A DNA stretch of 42,002 bases from CAZPRY01 sp964589175 (GTDB taxonomy: Bacteria; Fidelibacterota; UBA2242), in NCBI GenBank assembly GCA_964589175.1, contig CAZPRY010000036.1:1-42002 (forward strand), in the 5' to 3' direction. Below are positions 8,129 through 17,571 of the stretch, piece by piece. Positions within the stretch are counted from its first letter, which is position 1. The number at the start of each line of letters is the position of its first letter. The notes below the pieces were generated by a model, which was given only the letters and a program-made list of their open reading frames with translations, was not told where the DNA came from and searched no databases. The position numbers and the translations under genes were made by a program.

Positions 8129-8494
8129 ATGATCAATCGTAAGGCACTGAAGCAGGCATACAAAGAAACCGCGCCGCAGGCCGGTATATTTCAGCTTAAA
8201 AATAAAATCAACGGAAAAATTTGTCTGGGCAGCAGCACCAACCTGCACGGACCGTTGAACCGCGAAAAAATGATGTTGAATCTCGGCAACCACCGCAATC
8301 CGGCCTTGCAGGCCGACTGGAAACAGTACGGGGAAGCCAACTTCGAGTTCGGAATATTGGAGGAGTTCGACACTGCCAATAAAAGTCGATTCGAGGTCGA
8401 CGAGGAACTCAGCCTGCTGGAGGAAATCTGGCTCGAGAAATTGCAGCCGTTCGGCGAAAAGGGCTACAACCTTAATCGGAAAATTCGCATTTAA
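8129..8494 (+). CDS. GIY-YIG nuclease family protein
   Basis: 121 residues. AGIFQLKNKINGKICLGSS is a GIY-YIG core with GIF replacing GIY and CLG replacing YIG. It is followed by a short helical region with RNPALQADWKQYG and FEFGILEEFD (family Glu), then LEEIWLEKLQPFGEKGYN. This is the compact stand-alone GIY-YIG family common in bacteria, which has no added DNA-binding domain. Family members are thought to cut DNA, but the role of these solitary proteins is unclear. The ATG at 8129 is chosen over 8105 because AAGAGG lies 8 nt upstream of it. It is flanked by non-coding DNA on both sides. Confidence 0.85.
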   Translation: MINRKALKQAYKETAPQAGIFQLKNKINGKICLGSSTNLHGPLNREKMMLNLGNHRNPALQADWKQYGEANFEFGILEEFDTANKSRFEVDEELSLLEEIWLEKLQPFGEKGYNLNRKIRI

Positions 8495-8738
8495 AGAAGC
8501 GGCGTCGAAAACCCCTGACCGAGGAGCACATAAAGATAGCAGATTCTTGATTTGTGATTGATGATTGCGGAATAAGGCTGACGGCTGAAGCGCAATTGGA
8601 CTGAATAAGCCGCAGGCTTTCATTTGTGAGAGCAGGGTGCTTTAGCACCTGCGATGGAGTGCGTCAAATCATTGCTAAACTCCGCCGCCGGAATTAGATT
8701 CAAGCGCTTTGTCTGTGATATTCAAACCAGGAAAACCT

Positions 8739-9728
8739 ATGTCTCTCTTTCAGAAATTGCCCAAGATCGAACTGCACCAGCACCTGGACTGCTCGCTGAG
8801 TTACGCCGTCGTTTCGAAGATCGATCCGCAAATCTCAGCGGCGGAGTACCGCGAAAAATTCATCGCGCCGCCCAAGTGTAACAATCTGGCGGACTTCCTG
8901 TCACGCGCGCCGCAGGGCATCCGGCTCATGCAAACCGAGCGAAACCTTCAATTGGTGACCTTCGACCTGTTCGAGCAACTGCGGCAGGACAATATCATCT
9001 ACGCCGAAATCCGTTTCGCGCCGCTTTTGCATACCGAATTGGGACTCACGCCGCAGCGGGTGGTCGAAGTCATCGAGAAGGCTGTTTCGCAGGCCGGCCG
9101 GGAAACCGGTATCGAAGCCCGCCTGATCCTGAGCACCCTGCGCAATTACAGCGAACAGCAGAGCCTCGAAACCGTGCAACTGGCTAAGCACTTCCAAAAT
9201 TCCCGCGTCGCCGGATTTGATATCGCCGGGGACGAAGCCGGTTACCCGATCGATGCCCACGTCCGCGCCTTCGAATATGCCGCCCGGCACGGCATCCCCT
9301 GCAGCGCCCACGCCGGGGAAGCCCGCGGCCCGGAAAGTGTCCGTGAAACGCTCGACCGTTTTCATCCGGCACGCCTCGGCCATGGCGTTCGCAGCATCGA
9401 AGATCCCGACTTGCTTGTCGAACTCAGAGAGAAGGGAATTCATCTCGAAGTTTGCCCGACCTGCAACATTCAGACGGACGTCTTCGATCGCTATGAGGAC
9501 CACCCGGTGGACCGCTTGTACCGGGAGGGAATTTCACTGGGCATCAATACCGACACGCGCACAATCACGAATATCACCCTGACCCGGGAATACCAAAAAC
9601 TGCATGACGTTTTCGGCTGGACGGAGGAGCATTTCCTGCAATGCAATCGTAACGCCCTCAAAGCGGCATTCATCTCGGAGTCGCTGAAATCCCTGCTGCG
9701 GGAACGGCTGGAGAGCGGGTATCGATAA
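8739..9728 (+). CDS. add: adenosine deaminase
   Basis: 329 residues of the adenosine/AMP deaminase amidohydrolase family, which converts adenosine to inosine in purine salvage. The metal-binding HxH is in PKIELHQHLDCSL (His 13 and 15). Further family motifs are GFDIAGDEAGYP, SAHAGEARGPESV (metal His and catalytic Glu region), RLGHGVRS, LEVCPTCNIQT, and GINTDTRTITN, which carries the metal and catalytic Asp segment. The TDTRT wording differs from the NTDDP of classical enzymes but occurs in a common bacterial subgroup. The ATG at 8739 with AGGAAAACC upstream is preferred to an upstream TTG at 8709. No other purine genes are adjacent. Confidence 0.9.
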   Translation: MSLFQKLPKIELHQHLDCSLSYAVVSKIDPQISAAEYREKFIAPPKCNNLADFLSRAPQGIRLMQTERNLQLVTFDLFEQLRQDNIIYAEIRFAPLLHTELGLTPQRVVEVIEKAVSQAGRETGIEARLILSTLRNYSEQQSLETVQLAKHFQNSRVAGFDIAGDEAGYPIDAHVRAFEYAARHGIPCSAHAGEARGPESVRETLDRFHPARLGHGVRSIEDPDLLVELREKGIHLEVCPTCNIQTDVFDRYEDHPVDRLYREGISLGINTDTRTITNITLTREYQKLHDVFGWTEEHFLQCNRNALKAAFISESLKSLLRERLESGYR

Positions 9729-9958
9729 ATTCCGGTCAACTCGGATTTAAATCGCCAATCGCATATCATCAATCAAAATTCACTGCCGTCCCTCCGGGAC
9801 TAAAGACACTTCAAATCGATATTCTCAATCACACCAACAGCGGGTTGAAGAATCGCGTCGCCGGACTGCGATCTACAACCGCCGTCCCGGTTTGAAAATC
9901 CGACGGAACGACGGACAAACAAGAGTGTTTGTCGTGCGGGGACTTCGCGGGAATCGAG

Positions 9959-12900
9959 CTATGCGGCGGGTGCTTTGCCTTTCATCGGCAGTTCCCGTGC
10001 GGCATCCGTGATGGCGCCGATTTTGACGGCATAGCTGGTCTTTTTGCGGATATCTTCATCCGTGACCAGATGGATATCCAGCAAACCGTCACTCTTGTAC
10101 CCGGTGCGCAGGTAGTTCATCTCCGCCAGGCAGCGGCTCCAGCCATCCAGCCAGAGCAACAGGTTGGCCTTCTGCTTCTCCGAGCCATTGAAATGAATCA
10201 GGATGTCGATATCGCTGCCCGGGCCGGCGGTGGCATTCTTGGTGCTGCCGAAAACGTAAAAGGCCTTGATGCCGTATTCCGCGGGGTCCAGCTGCCCGGC
10301 GATTTTACGCGTTATCGCCATGCGCCAGCGCCAATAATCGTCGGCGGTTGGCGTCGGTGAAAGTCCTTTCGGCCGCACGACATTGATGCTTTTACTGGGT
10401 TTCGTGAGAATACCGACAGCTTCCTCCAGGTCGGCATTCATCAGCACCCGCAGGATATTGCCGCCGGTGGTCGCCGGCACATCTATCACGCGAATCACAT
10501 CGGAGAGGTTTTCATATTCGGGCAGAATTTGCGCCAGGATATTAGGAGAACCATTCAGAAAGCGCTCGTTGAAGATAATTCCCGCATCGTCGGGATAGAG
10601 CGGCAGGTAACGAATCGAGGCCTCTACGAGGTCCTGGAAGAAGTGCGTCCCGAACGACAAATCCGGGATATAATTACCCTTTTTGCGGGCAATCTCGATC
10701 AGCACCGCGGTATTGTTGATATCCGAATAGGTCACGCTGACGCCCAGTTTGATGTCGCCCCGGCTGCCCCAGCGTCCCGGGCCCATGAGAATGAACTGGC
10801 GCTTGGGCAGGACATAATTCAGACCGCTGATGACCTCGCCGACGGTTTTCAGGTCGTTTTTGTTCTCGATTTCGGTATAACGTTCCGGAACGACATAGAC
10901 GATGTGCGTGATGTCCGGCACCTGTCCGTTGGAAATATGCCGGTTGGCGGAGAAGACGATATCCTTTTCCGGCAAATCCTTGGGAATCGGTGAGGCGCTG
11001 ATTTCGGCGGTATAACTCTGCGGGCGGCACTGCAGCAGGAAAAAATCCTTCCCATCCGAAGCGAACTCAATATCCACCGGCATTCCCATCTCAGCCTGGA
11101 GAATGTCCAGGATGGTTTTGACCTGCTTCAAAAAGTCACTGCGCGTAAACAGTCCTTCGAAAGTGACCACAATATCTTCTTCTTCGAGATGATGATGCAA
11201 TCCGATCGGCTGCATGATGTCGTGGTCTTTGATGATCGAAACGATCTTGTTCAACTGCGGGTATTTGCGGCCATATTCCCGCAACAGCGGAACGATGTCG
11301 ATGGTCTCGAAGCTGTTGGTTTCCAGGTTGATCACATCGATTTTCTGCGGCGAATAGCGTATGACCTCGTCCGGGGTCACATTTACGCGCAATTTCGGTT
11401 GTCCCGGCGCGGCCAGGATCGGGTAATCGTCACTGAGCCGGTCCACGGCGCGCGTCCCGAGGCCCGGCACCAGGCGCACCAAACCGTCCTCGCGTTTGAT
11501 CCGATGCGACCAGCGGAATTCATTATTACAAAAAGCCACCCCGGCATAGGCAGGCATGAAATATCTGCCGATTTTCGTGCCGACAACCTCTTCGATCATG
11601 ATACCCATTTCCTCGTGAAAATCGATCAGTCCCTTCTCAGTGCGATACTCGATCGGGTCGGGGCTGAAGATCGAGGCATAAACCTCATTAATGGCATCGA
11701 TCAACGCGTCCAGGCGCTGCGTTTTGGGTCCCTGGTTGGCCAGGAAAAGGCTTTTGTACTTGCCCGAAAAGGCCGCACCTGAGCGATCTTCCAGCAGGCT
11801 CGAACTGCGCACGATCAGCGGCTGGTCCCCGAAATCATCGAGCGTCATGCTGAGGGCTTTGACGACTTCCGGCGGAAAGGTGGAATTTTTGAATACCTGG
11901 ATGATGTGGGGATACTCCTGGCGCACCTGCTCGATTTCTTTGTATTTTTGCTCGAGAACTTCTTCGATATCGTTGTAATAGATGGAATAAATCAGCACAT
12001 CGGAGCTGATGTACCAGGTTTTGGGCACTTTCACATTCCCGAGAATTTCATGTTCGGCCGCCGCCTTTTTGATAATCTGGCTGGCCAGGAAAAGCCCGGC
12101 GCTCTTGCCGCCCAGTTTACCATGACTCTCCGGCACGTAGATCATGCGTTTCAGCAGGTCGAAAAAATAATCCACTTCCACGAAATTCTTGGCCTTGTTG
12201 ATGTACTCCAGCTGGTCCGTGAAAAAACGCCGGATTAGCGAAACATTGAGGGTTTTCTTGGTGGCTTCGGCCAGTTCGACGCCATCCTGCTCCAGGTGAT
12301 GATAACGGGCCAGCGCATCGGCTACCGTCGTAATGGAATTGTTCTGGTTCTCGAGCGCCCGCACCAGGAAATTGGATTTGTCCTCCTGCAGCCACTTCTG
12401 CAGGCAGCGCAGAATTTCATTGTCACTCAATTTCTCGGCGGCGATCCGGAAAGTCTGATCGCTGATCTGCAGGATATTCTTAATCGTGGCTCTCTGCAGC
12501 GGACGGTTGGCGTCATCGGAATAATCGCTCTCATAGCGCAGCGTCTCCGGTCCGAAATTCTGGATCAGGTGGCGCGCCTCCTCCACGCCGTGCAGGCAGA
12601 GATAATTCATCATTCGTCGTGAAAAACGGATATATAATTTCTGATCCGAACGGCGCAGAAAGTCCAGGATCACGTCCCAATCCTGTTTCCCTTTCAGAAG
12701 CTGATGATCCCCGCCCTGGACATCTTCGAAGATCGATTTCAGGCGCATGTGCAGCAGGTAATGCCCAATCCGCTCGCTGAGCGTGTTGATCAGGCGGCGC
12801 TCTTCCTTGAGAAACGGGCCTTCGTCCGCCGGCGGCCGCTCCTCCAGGTAATAAACCTTAATGGCCCCGATGGGACGCTCCTGCACGAAAATATCCGCTT

Positions 12901-13144
12901 TTTGCATCCAACTGCTTCTTTTGAATTCGACGGATTTGTAACTCCGGTCCTCGAATTCGATCACCGCTTCGCAAACATCGGGATACTGCCAGCCGGGTGG
13001 AAGGATGCGCACGATTTTCGCGAATACTTCATCCATGGACAAAGCGGTATCGTTGATTATTTCCTCAACAGCATAAAGACAATTGAGTTCTTTCATGCGT
13101 TCGGTCAGCATGGCATTCAGTGTATCGATCGAATCATTCATCAT
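9959..13144 (-). CDS. PEP/pyruvate-binding-domain protein with GAF-like N-terminus and C-terminal nucleotidyltransferase domain
   Basis: 1061 residues. Residues about 1-135 resemble a GAF-like sensor (LNCLYAVEEIINDTALSMDEV ... IGAIKVYYLEE). About 150-340 is helical and unassigned. Residues 343-720 form a PEP-synthase/PPDK-type ATP-grasp region, with GKLGGKSAGLFLA, LIVRSSSLLEDRSGAAFSGKY (445-463) and FFLLQCRPQS. About 740-880 carries MGPGRWGSRGDIKLGV and FGTHFFQDL, shared with the upstream neighbour. Residues 955-990 contain GS...SDIDI (Gly966-Ser967, Asp978, Asp980), a minimal nucleotidyltransferase signature. I see no His-bearing phosphotransfer domain (no GG..SH motif) and no PEP-binding TIM barrel, so it is not a normal PEP synthase. 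It overlaps the upstream gene by 4 bp (ATGA). Its reaction is unknown. Confidence 0.8.
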   Translation of the reverse strand: MMNDSIDTLNAMLTERMKELNCLYAVEEIINDTALSMDEVFAKIVRILPPGWQYPDVCEAVIEFEDRSYKSVEFKRSSWMQKADIFVQERPIGAIKVYYLEERPPADEGPFLKEERRLINTLSERIGHYLLHMRLKSIFEDVQGGDHQLLKGKQDWDVILDFLRRSDQKLYIRFSRRMMNYLCLHGVEEARHLIQNFGPETLRYESDYSDDANRPLQRATIKNILQISDQTFRIAAEKLSDNEILRCLQKWLQEDKSNFLVRALENQNNSITTVADALARYHHLEQDGVELAEATKKTLNVSLIRRFFTDQLEYINKAKNFVEVDYFFDLLKRMIYVPESHGKLGGKSAGLFLASQIIKKAAAEHEILGNVKVPKTWYISSDVLIYSIYYNDIEEVLEQKYKEIEQVRQEYPHIIQVFKNSTFPPEVVKALSMTLDDFGDQPLIVRSSSLLEDRSGAAFSGKYKSLFLANQGPKTQRLDALIDAINEVYASIFSPDPIEYRTEKGLIDFHEEMGIMIEEVVGTKIGRYFMPAYAGVAFCNNEFRWSHRIKREDGLVRLVPGLGTRAVDRLSDDYPILAAPGQPKLRVNVTPDEVIRYSPQKIDVINLETNSFETIDIVPLLREYGRKYPQLNKIVSIIKDHDIMQPIGLHHHLEEEDIVVTFEGLFTRSDFLKQVKTILDILQAEMGMPVDIEFASDGKDFFLLQCRPQSYTAEISASPIPKDLPEKDIVFSANRHISNGQVPDITHIVYVVPERYTEIENKNDLKTVGEVISGLNYVLPKRQFILMGPGRWGSRGDIKLGVSVTYSDINNTAVLIEIARKKGNYIPDLSFGTHFFQDLVEASIRYLPLYPDDAGIIFNERFLNGSPNILAQILPEYENLSDVIRVIDVPATTGGNILRVLMNADLEEAVGILTKPSKSINVVRPKGLSPTPTADDYWRWRMAITRKIAGQLDPAEYGIKAFYVFGSTKNATAGPGSDIDILIHFNGSEKQKANLLLWLDGWSRCLAEMNYLRTGYKSDGLLDIHLVTDEDIRKKTSYAVKIGAITDAARELPMKGKAPAA

Positions 13145-14886
13145 TTTAAAATCACTCCCCTGCTGCTGCGACCATCCACTTTAATCGTCAAGGTTGTCGA
13201 CAAGCGGACGTGTCGTACAAATTCCTTATCGGCTGCAACTTCCTGTTCATCCAGCCATTGCCAGTCAATCGGACGGTCGACGTCATGATGCATCGAAAAG
13301 TAGCTGACCCGGAAGCTGTTGATATTATGAAAGAAATGCGTACCCTGGCTGAAATTCACGTTCATGTCTTCGAGTGTCGACTCCACGATGGCTTTCGCGC
13401 CGCTGATCTGACCCCAATCGACCGGTATTCCCAGCCACGGATCGGTGCTGCCCCAGCGCCCAAAGCCCATTAACAAGTATGGTCGATCCTCGCGTTGTAA
13501 GGTCTGATTGATGGCTTCCAGTTCCAGCGCGATTTGGCGTGTGCTTTCCTTGCGGAAGGTGTCCGGTTTGACATAGACGACATCGCGGATGCCGCCCGTG
13601 ATCCCGTTACCCAAAACGGTTGCCGATGCCGCCAGAACCCGCGCGTCGTTCATCTCATCATCGGAAATCGTAATCTCCTCCGCTGAAACCACCATCGGCC
13701 GCACCTGCAAAAATCCGAAATTCGCCGTTTTCGTCGAGCCGGTTTCCATCGTCACGGCGAACTCCATTTCCACCGGGCTGCCGACCGCCTCCTCGCAAAT
13801 TCGCAGCAATTCCCTGACCAGATCGTTGAGCGGGATTTGCTGCAATTGCAGAATCGGCGCAAAGGTCAGCACCCTCGGGTTGTCGCCGAAAACGCCGGGA
13901 TACAGGCGATCGGAATGCGGATCGTAACTTGAGGCCAACAGCCGCAGACTGCCGTCCTTTTCGGCATCCGGGAGGCCGGCGCTGACCAGGTATTCCGTTT
14001 CCACGACGGGATCGTAAACCGGAATACGACCCATATTGACGGCCCAGAATTTCGTCTGGGTCTGCTTCATCAGATCGCCGATCGTATTGTAAGGCGAATT
14101 GGCTTTCGGGTAGCGCGGCGAATAGCTCCACGACATACCATCGTCAACGATCGTCCGTCCCAGCCCGAGGGCCAGTTCCACGACGCCGTCCTGCGGCGTC
14201 TCCTTGCCGATCGAATAAAAATTGTACGAACGGGCCACGCCGGAGATCTGCGGATAGAAGCGCTCCGCCTGCCGCTGTCCCACGACTTCCTGCACAATCA
14301 CAGCCATCCTTTCTTCTTCGATCTCGCGATGGACAGCTTTCAGGTAATTTTTCGCGCCCCGGAAAAACGTGGAAGCATAGACAAACTTGATCGCTTCGGT
14401 CAGCTTCTGAAAACGTGTGGTCGTATCGAACTGGTTATTGGGTGTCATTTTGGTGGCATAAACGCCCGCGAACGGTTCATAGATCGCATCCTCCAGCATG
14501 CTCGAAGAACGGATCGCCAGCGGGGTGTGCATCCCGGCGATCAAAGCCCAGAGATCGCCCACAATCTCCGACGGCAGGTTGGCCCGTTGAAATGCATGCG
14601 CAATGCGGTCGTCCGGCTGGTCGGAACGGGCCAGCTCGTAGAGATCGTTCAGGTGCATAAAATTATCGAAGACATCGCTGCAGATGACGGTCATGCGCGG
14701 CACCGCAACCGTTATTCCGGCGAAAGCAGCGGCGTCCAAACGCTCTTCCAGGATATCGCGGATGAAAACTAGTCCGGAGGCCTTGCCGCCCAGGGCGTCT
14801 TTCCCGATACAGGTAATCTTGTGCCGGGATGTCAGAAACTCCCGGTTGAACTGCGGTATTCCGGTTTTTATCTCTGCGCTTGCCAT
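13141..14886 (-). CDS. PEP/pyruvate-binding-domain protein (PPDK N-terminal ATP-grasp type)
   Basis: 581 residues. GKDALGGKASGLVFIRD (near 29-45) and LAIRSSSMLEDAIYEPFAGVYATK (123-146) are the ATP-binding segments of the PEP-synthase/PPDK N-terminal domain. The second half has VELALGLGRTIVDDG, FGFLQVRPM and MGFGRWGSTDPWLGIP ... FSQGTHFFHN, the last matching the downstream 1061-residue protein. No phosphohistidine domain and no C-terminal PEP domain are present. The next gene starts inside its stop codon, so the two are translationally coupled and probably form one system. No signal peptide is visible. It might phosphorylate something from ATP, or bind ATP to sense energy state; neither is shown by the sequence. 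Confidence 0.8.
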   Translation of the reverse strand: MASAEIKTGIPQFNREFLTSRHKITCIGKDALGGKASGLVFIRDILEERLDAAAFAGITVAVPRMTVICSDVFDNFMHLNDLYELARSDQPDDRIAHAFQRANLPSEIVGDLWALIAGMHTPLAIRSSSMLEDAIYEPFAGVYATKMTPNNQFDTTTRFQKLTEAIKFVYASTFFRGAKNYLKAVHREIEEERMAVIVQEVVGQRQAERFYPQISGVARSYNFYSIGKETPQDGVVELALGLGRTIVDDGMSWSYSPRYPKANSPYNTIGDLMKQTQTKFWAVNMGRIPVYDPVVETEYLVSAGLPDAEKDGSLRLLASSYDPHSDRLYPGVFGDNPRVLTFAPILQLQQIPLNDLVRELLRICEEAVGSPVEMEFAVTMETGSTKTANFGFLQVRPMVVSAEEITISDDEMNDARVLAASATVLGNGITGGIRDVVYVKPDTFRKESTRQIALELEAINQTLQREDRPYLLMGFGRWGSTDPWLGIPVDWGQISGAKAIVESTLEDMNVNFSQGTHFFHNINSFRVSYFSMHHDVDRPIDWQWLDEQEVAADKEFVRHVRLSTTLTIKVDGRSSRGVILK

Positions 14887-15120
14887 TTTAATATTACCCG
14901 TAAACGATTATGCGAAATGTTACTCCAATAATCGTGTAAATAAATATAGATCATTTTTTACTGAATTGCCCGGAATAAGCGGGCGAGAAGGTCAAAGGAG
15001 AAAGGTGCTCCAACAGGAGCTCCTGGCAGGGAAAGTTCAAAATAAGGATCGGAAGAAAAACTGATATCTTGCTTACTCCCGTTTCTCTTTTCTTTTTACC
15101 TTTGCTGTGTTATCTGCCGA

Positions 15121-16410
15121 TCAATGCAGCCAGCCGCGCAGACGGCAGGCTTCCGCCACCCGGCTGACGGCAATGACGTAAGCAGCGTCGCGCGGGTACA
15201 GCTTTTCCTTCTTCGCCAGGTCACTGACGGCGATGAAGGCGGCGGTCATCTTCACGTCCAGGTTGCCCAGCACCACGTCCTTTTCCCAGTAGTGGTTGGT
15301 GTTGCTCTGGACCTGCTCGAAGTAGCTGCATGTCACGCCGCCGGCATTCGCCAGGAAATCGGGGATTAAATAAATCCCGCGTTCTTCGATGACTTTATCC
15401 GCTTCCGGTGTCGTCGGCCCATTGGCGCCTTCGACGATGATTCGCACGCGATGGCTGATTTTACCGGCATTCTCGCCGGTGATCTGATTTTCAAGCGCGG
15501 CGGGAATCAGGATGTCCACATCCTGCTCGATCCAGGCCTCGCCGGGCAGGATTTCATAACCCAGATCGGCGGCCTTGTCCTTTTCGATACCGCCGAAGCG
15601 GTCGGTAATATCGCGCAGTTCGGCGAGTTTCACGCCGTCTTTTTTACGGAAGGCGTAAGAAATCCGGTCCGCCTGGTCCCAGCAGGCGACGCAAATCACC
15701 TTGCCGCCCAGCTGTCCGTACAATTCAATCGCATGTTGCGCCACGTTGCCGAAGCCCTGCACGCTGGCGAGCGTGTTTGCAGGAAGAATATTCACCTCTT
15801 TCAGGGCTTCCCGCAAGCTAAAAATGACGCCGTAACCGGTCGCCTCGGTCCGCCCCAGCGAGCCGCCCATACCGACCGGTTTCCCGGTAATCACACCGGG
15901 AAATTTCCCGCCGCGAATGGCCTCGTATTCATCCATCATCCATAGCATGTGCTGGCTGTTGGTCATCACATCCGGCGCGGGGACGTCATTCACCGGTCCG
16001 ATGTCCCGGGCAATCTGGCGAATCCAGCCGCGGCAGATTTGCTCCTGTTCGCGCAGGCTCAGGTTGTGCGGATCACAGATGACGCCGCCTTTGCTGCCGC
16101 CCAGCGGGATATCAACCACGGCGCACTTCCAGGTCATCCACATCGCCAGCGCGCGCACCGTATCGACGGTCTCTTGCGGATGAAAACGGATGCCGCCTTT
16201 GCCCGGACCCCGGGCGTCGTTATGCTGGACGCGATAGCCGCGGAAAATCTTCGAACTGCCGTCGTCCAGCGTGATCGGAATGCTGAAGTGATATTCCCGC
16301 ATCGGGCTGCGCAGAAGTTCACGGGTCGCCTCATCCAGATCGAGAATATCGGCAACCTTGTCGAACTGGCTCTGCGCCATGAGAAACGCATTGAATGATT
16401 TGGCCGCCAT
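15121..16410 (-). CDS. gdhA: glutamate dehydrogenase (Glu/Leu/Phe/Val dehydrogenase family)
   Basis: 429 residues, normal for hexameric GDH. The enzyme interconverts glutamate with 2-oxoglutarate plus ammonia using NAD(P). Active-site segments are GPGKGGIRFHP (Lys 71), MTWKCAVVDIPLGGSKGGV (Lys 95 and 107) and DVPAPDVMT (catalytic Asp 147). The coenzyme domain has VQGFGNVAQHA. The C-terminus reads NAGGVTCSYFEQVQS, typical of the GDH-1 group. An AAAGGAGAG ribosome-binding site precedes the ATG. The gene is transcribed in the same direction as the PEP/pyruvate-binding pair but is separated from them by 234 bp. It links nitrogen assimilation to the arginine cluster further right. NAD versus NADP preference is not resolved. 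Confidence 0.94.
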   Translation of the reverse strand: MAAKSFNAFLMAQSQFDKVADILDLDEATRELLRSPMREYHFSIPITLDDGSSKIFRGYRVQHNDARGPGKGGIRFHPQETVDTVRALAMWMTWKCAVVDIPLGGSKGGVICDPHNLSLREQEQICRGWIRQIARDIGPVNDVPAPDVMTNSQHMLWMMDEYEAIRGGKFPGVITGKPVGMGGSLGRTEATGYGVIFSLREALKEVNILPANTLASVQGFGNVAQHAIELYGQLGGKVICVACWDQADRISYAFRKKDGVKLAELRDITDRFGGIEKDKAADLGYEILPGEAWIEQDVDILIPAALENQITGENAGKISHRVRIIVEGANGPTTPEADKVIEERGIYLIPDFLANAGGVTCSYFEQVQSNTNHYWEKDVVLGNLDVKMTAAFIAVSDLAKKEKLYPRDAAYVIAVSRVAEACRLRGWLH

Positions 16411-16874
16411 ACAGCTTCTCTCCTTTATTGAATAAAAGCCTCTTCCGTTCCATCAGGATATGAGCATGATGTCACCTGCCCTGATGAAACCGTGTGGATC
16501 TTCATTTCAAACCTGCCATGAGCCGCGTATTTCAGAAAATGGTAAAAACCGGCCTAGTCCTGATCAGAATTGTATTACGGGAGCCGGATCGCAATCTTTC
16601 ATTTGATTCAAATTTATAACAGCGGTCCGTGCAACCCAATAAAAAACTTTAATAATTTAACCTGTTACCTGAGTAAGGATATTTGACCATCTATTCGGAA
16701 AACGAAGAGACTCATCGACACGACATTACCAAACCTAATGACTACGATCTGTGGGACGGTATTCAGCTCACGTAGCTGTGCGCCATCCTGAAAAGTCAAT
16801 AATCAACTGGTTCTCGGATTTACTTAAAAGGAAATATTTTTATTTTACCCCAATTTCTTCACTTAATTCTTCTT
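16411..16874. other. intergenic region between gdhA and higA
   Basis: About 460 bp without a confident gene. The gdhA promoter should lie in its left part. An ATCAGG...CCTGAT inverted repeat lies near 16454-16487, about 45-75 bp upstream of the gdhA start, and could be an operator. On the plus strand at 16683-16775 a TTG-initiated frame of 30 codons reads like coding sequence (SENEETHRHDITKPNDYDLW), but it has a poor ribosome-binding site and no known family. It may be the remnant of a lost gene. Confidence 0.4.
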
Positions 16875-17192
16875 CTAAGTAATCGCTTTAGTACTTTGTA
16901 ATCCTTCCAAAGGCTTGACTTGTGACCATTGTTCCTGTCTCTGGTAAGCATTCCATAAATCGTACCTGCTCTGCAGATTCACCCATAGTTCTGGTGATGT
17001 ATTCAACGCACGGGATAAGCGTATTGCCATTTCTGTGGTTACGGATTTACGTTTGTTTATAATTGCAGAAATGGCTTTTCGAGAAACACCCAATCTGGCG
17101 GCAAACTCTGAAATGGTTACGTTTAATTCATCTAAATACATACTCTTAATAATTTCTCCGGGATGATTTGGGCATCTCTTTATCGTTAACAT
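16875..17192 (-). CDS. higA: HigA-family antitoxin (XRE-type helix-turn-helix)
   Basis: 105 residues. The helix-turn-helix is clear at about 27-62: TISEFAARLGVSRKAISAII, followed by the HigA signature NKRKSVTTEMAIRLSRAL. The N-terminal HPGEIIKSMYLDEL and the C-terminal SPELWVNLQSRYDLW are also diagnostic of the family. The antitoxin binds HigB and represses the operon. An AAGGAGAG ribosome-binding site precedes the ATG. It lies 65 bp downstream of higB, in the usual toxin-first order. The family length is about 95-110, so it appears intact. Confidence 0.93.
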   Translation of the reverse strand: MLTIKRCPNHPGEIIKSMYLDELNVTISEFAARLGVSRKAISAIINKRKSVTTEMAIRLSRALNTSPELWVNLQSRYDLWNAYQRQEQWSQVKPLEGLQSTKAIT

Positions 17193-17257
17193 CTCACTCT
17201 CTCCTTCTTCTATCTAATCGCATTATTGTATTTATTCTGCTGCTATATGATTTTCGG

Positions 17258-17536
17258 CTAGTGGGTATCTTTTAATTCTACTTCAAAAAAATCACCTTGG
17301 CTAAACATGAATACTATCCTCCAGTTACCTGATAAATATACTGACCAGCGGCTCTCGTTTTTCGGTTCGAGTTTGTGAAGATTAGAACCTGGAAATTTCA
17401 TGTCTTCCAAACTCCCGGCGGAATCCATAATATCTAAAATTCTCACTAGCTTTTCCTTGAAGTGGGGTTGGATGCCTCTTGTATCACCATGCAAATATAA
17501 CCGCTCTAGATTCTTGTTTTTAAAATTCTTGATCAT
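17258..17536 (-). CDS. higB: HigB-family toxin (RelE/ParE superfamily mRNA interferase)
   Basis: 92 residues, full length for HigB. Characteristic segments are IKNFKNKNLERLYLHGD, FPGSNLHKLEPKNESRWSVYLSGNWRIVFMF (the conserved core with W-x-R-I-x-F) and FEVELKDTH at the end. The family cleaves mRNA on the ribosome when free of HigA. An AAAGGAG lies about 11 nt upstream of the ATG. It is the first gene of the higBA operon, driven by the promoter/operator at 17572-17600. The segment is AT-rich relative to its neighbours, fitting acquisition as a mobile stress module. Confidence 0.93.
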   Translation of the reverse strand: MIKNFKNKNLERLYLHGDTRGIQPHFKEKLVRILDIMDSAGSLEDMKFPGSNLHKLEPKNESRWSVYLSGNWRIVFMFSQGDFFEVELKDTH

Positions 17537-17571
17537 CTCATTTCAGACTCCTTTTTTAAAATATCGGCGTT

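Noticed and set aside
7822..8163. Minus-strand frame of 113 codons in the spacer before the GIY-YIG gene
   Set aside because: It reads through the 18-bp tandem repeat, overlaps the start of the GIY-YIG gene and matches nothing I know; a decayed gene is possible but not supported.
14990..15030. Hairpin GCTCC-AACA-GGAGC downstream of gdhA as a terminator
   Set aside because: The stem is only 5 bp, sits about 90 bp past the stop and has no T-tract on the gdhA strand.
16683..16775. Small TTG-initiated frame with coding-like composition between gdhA and higA
   Set aside because: Only 30 codons, poor initiation signal and no family; mentioned in the intergenic entry as a possible remnant.
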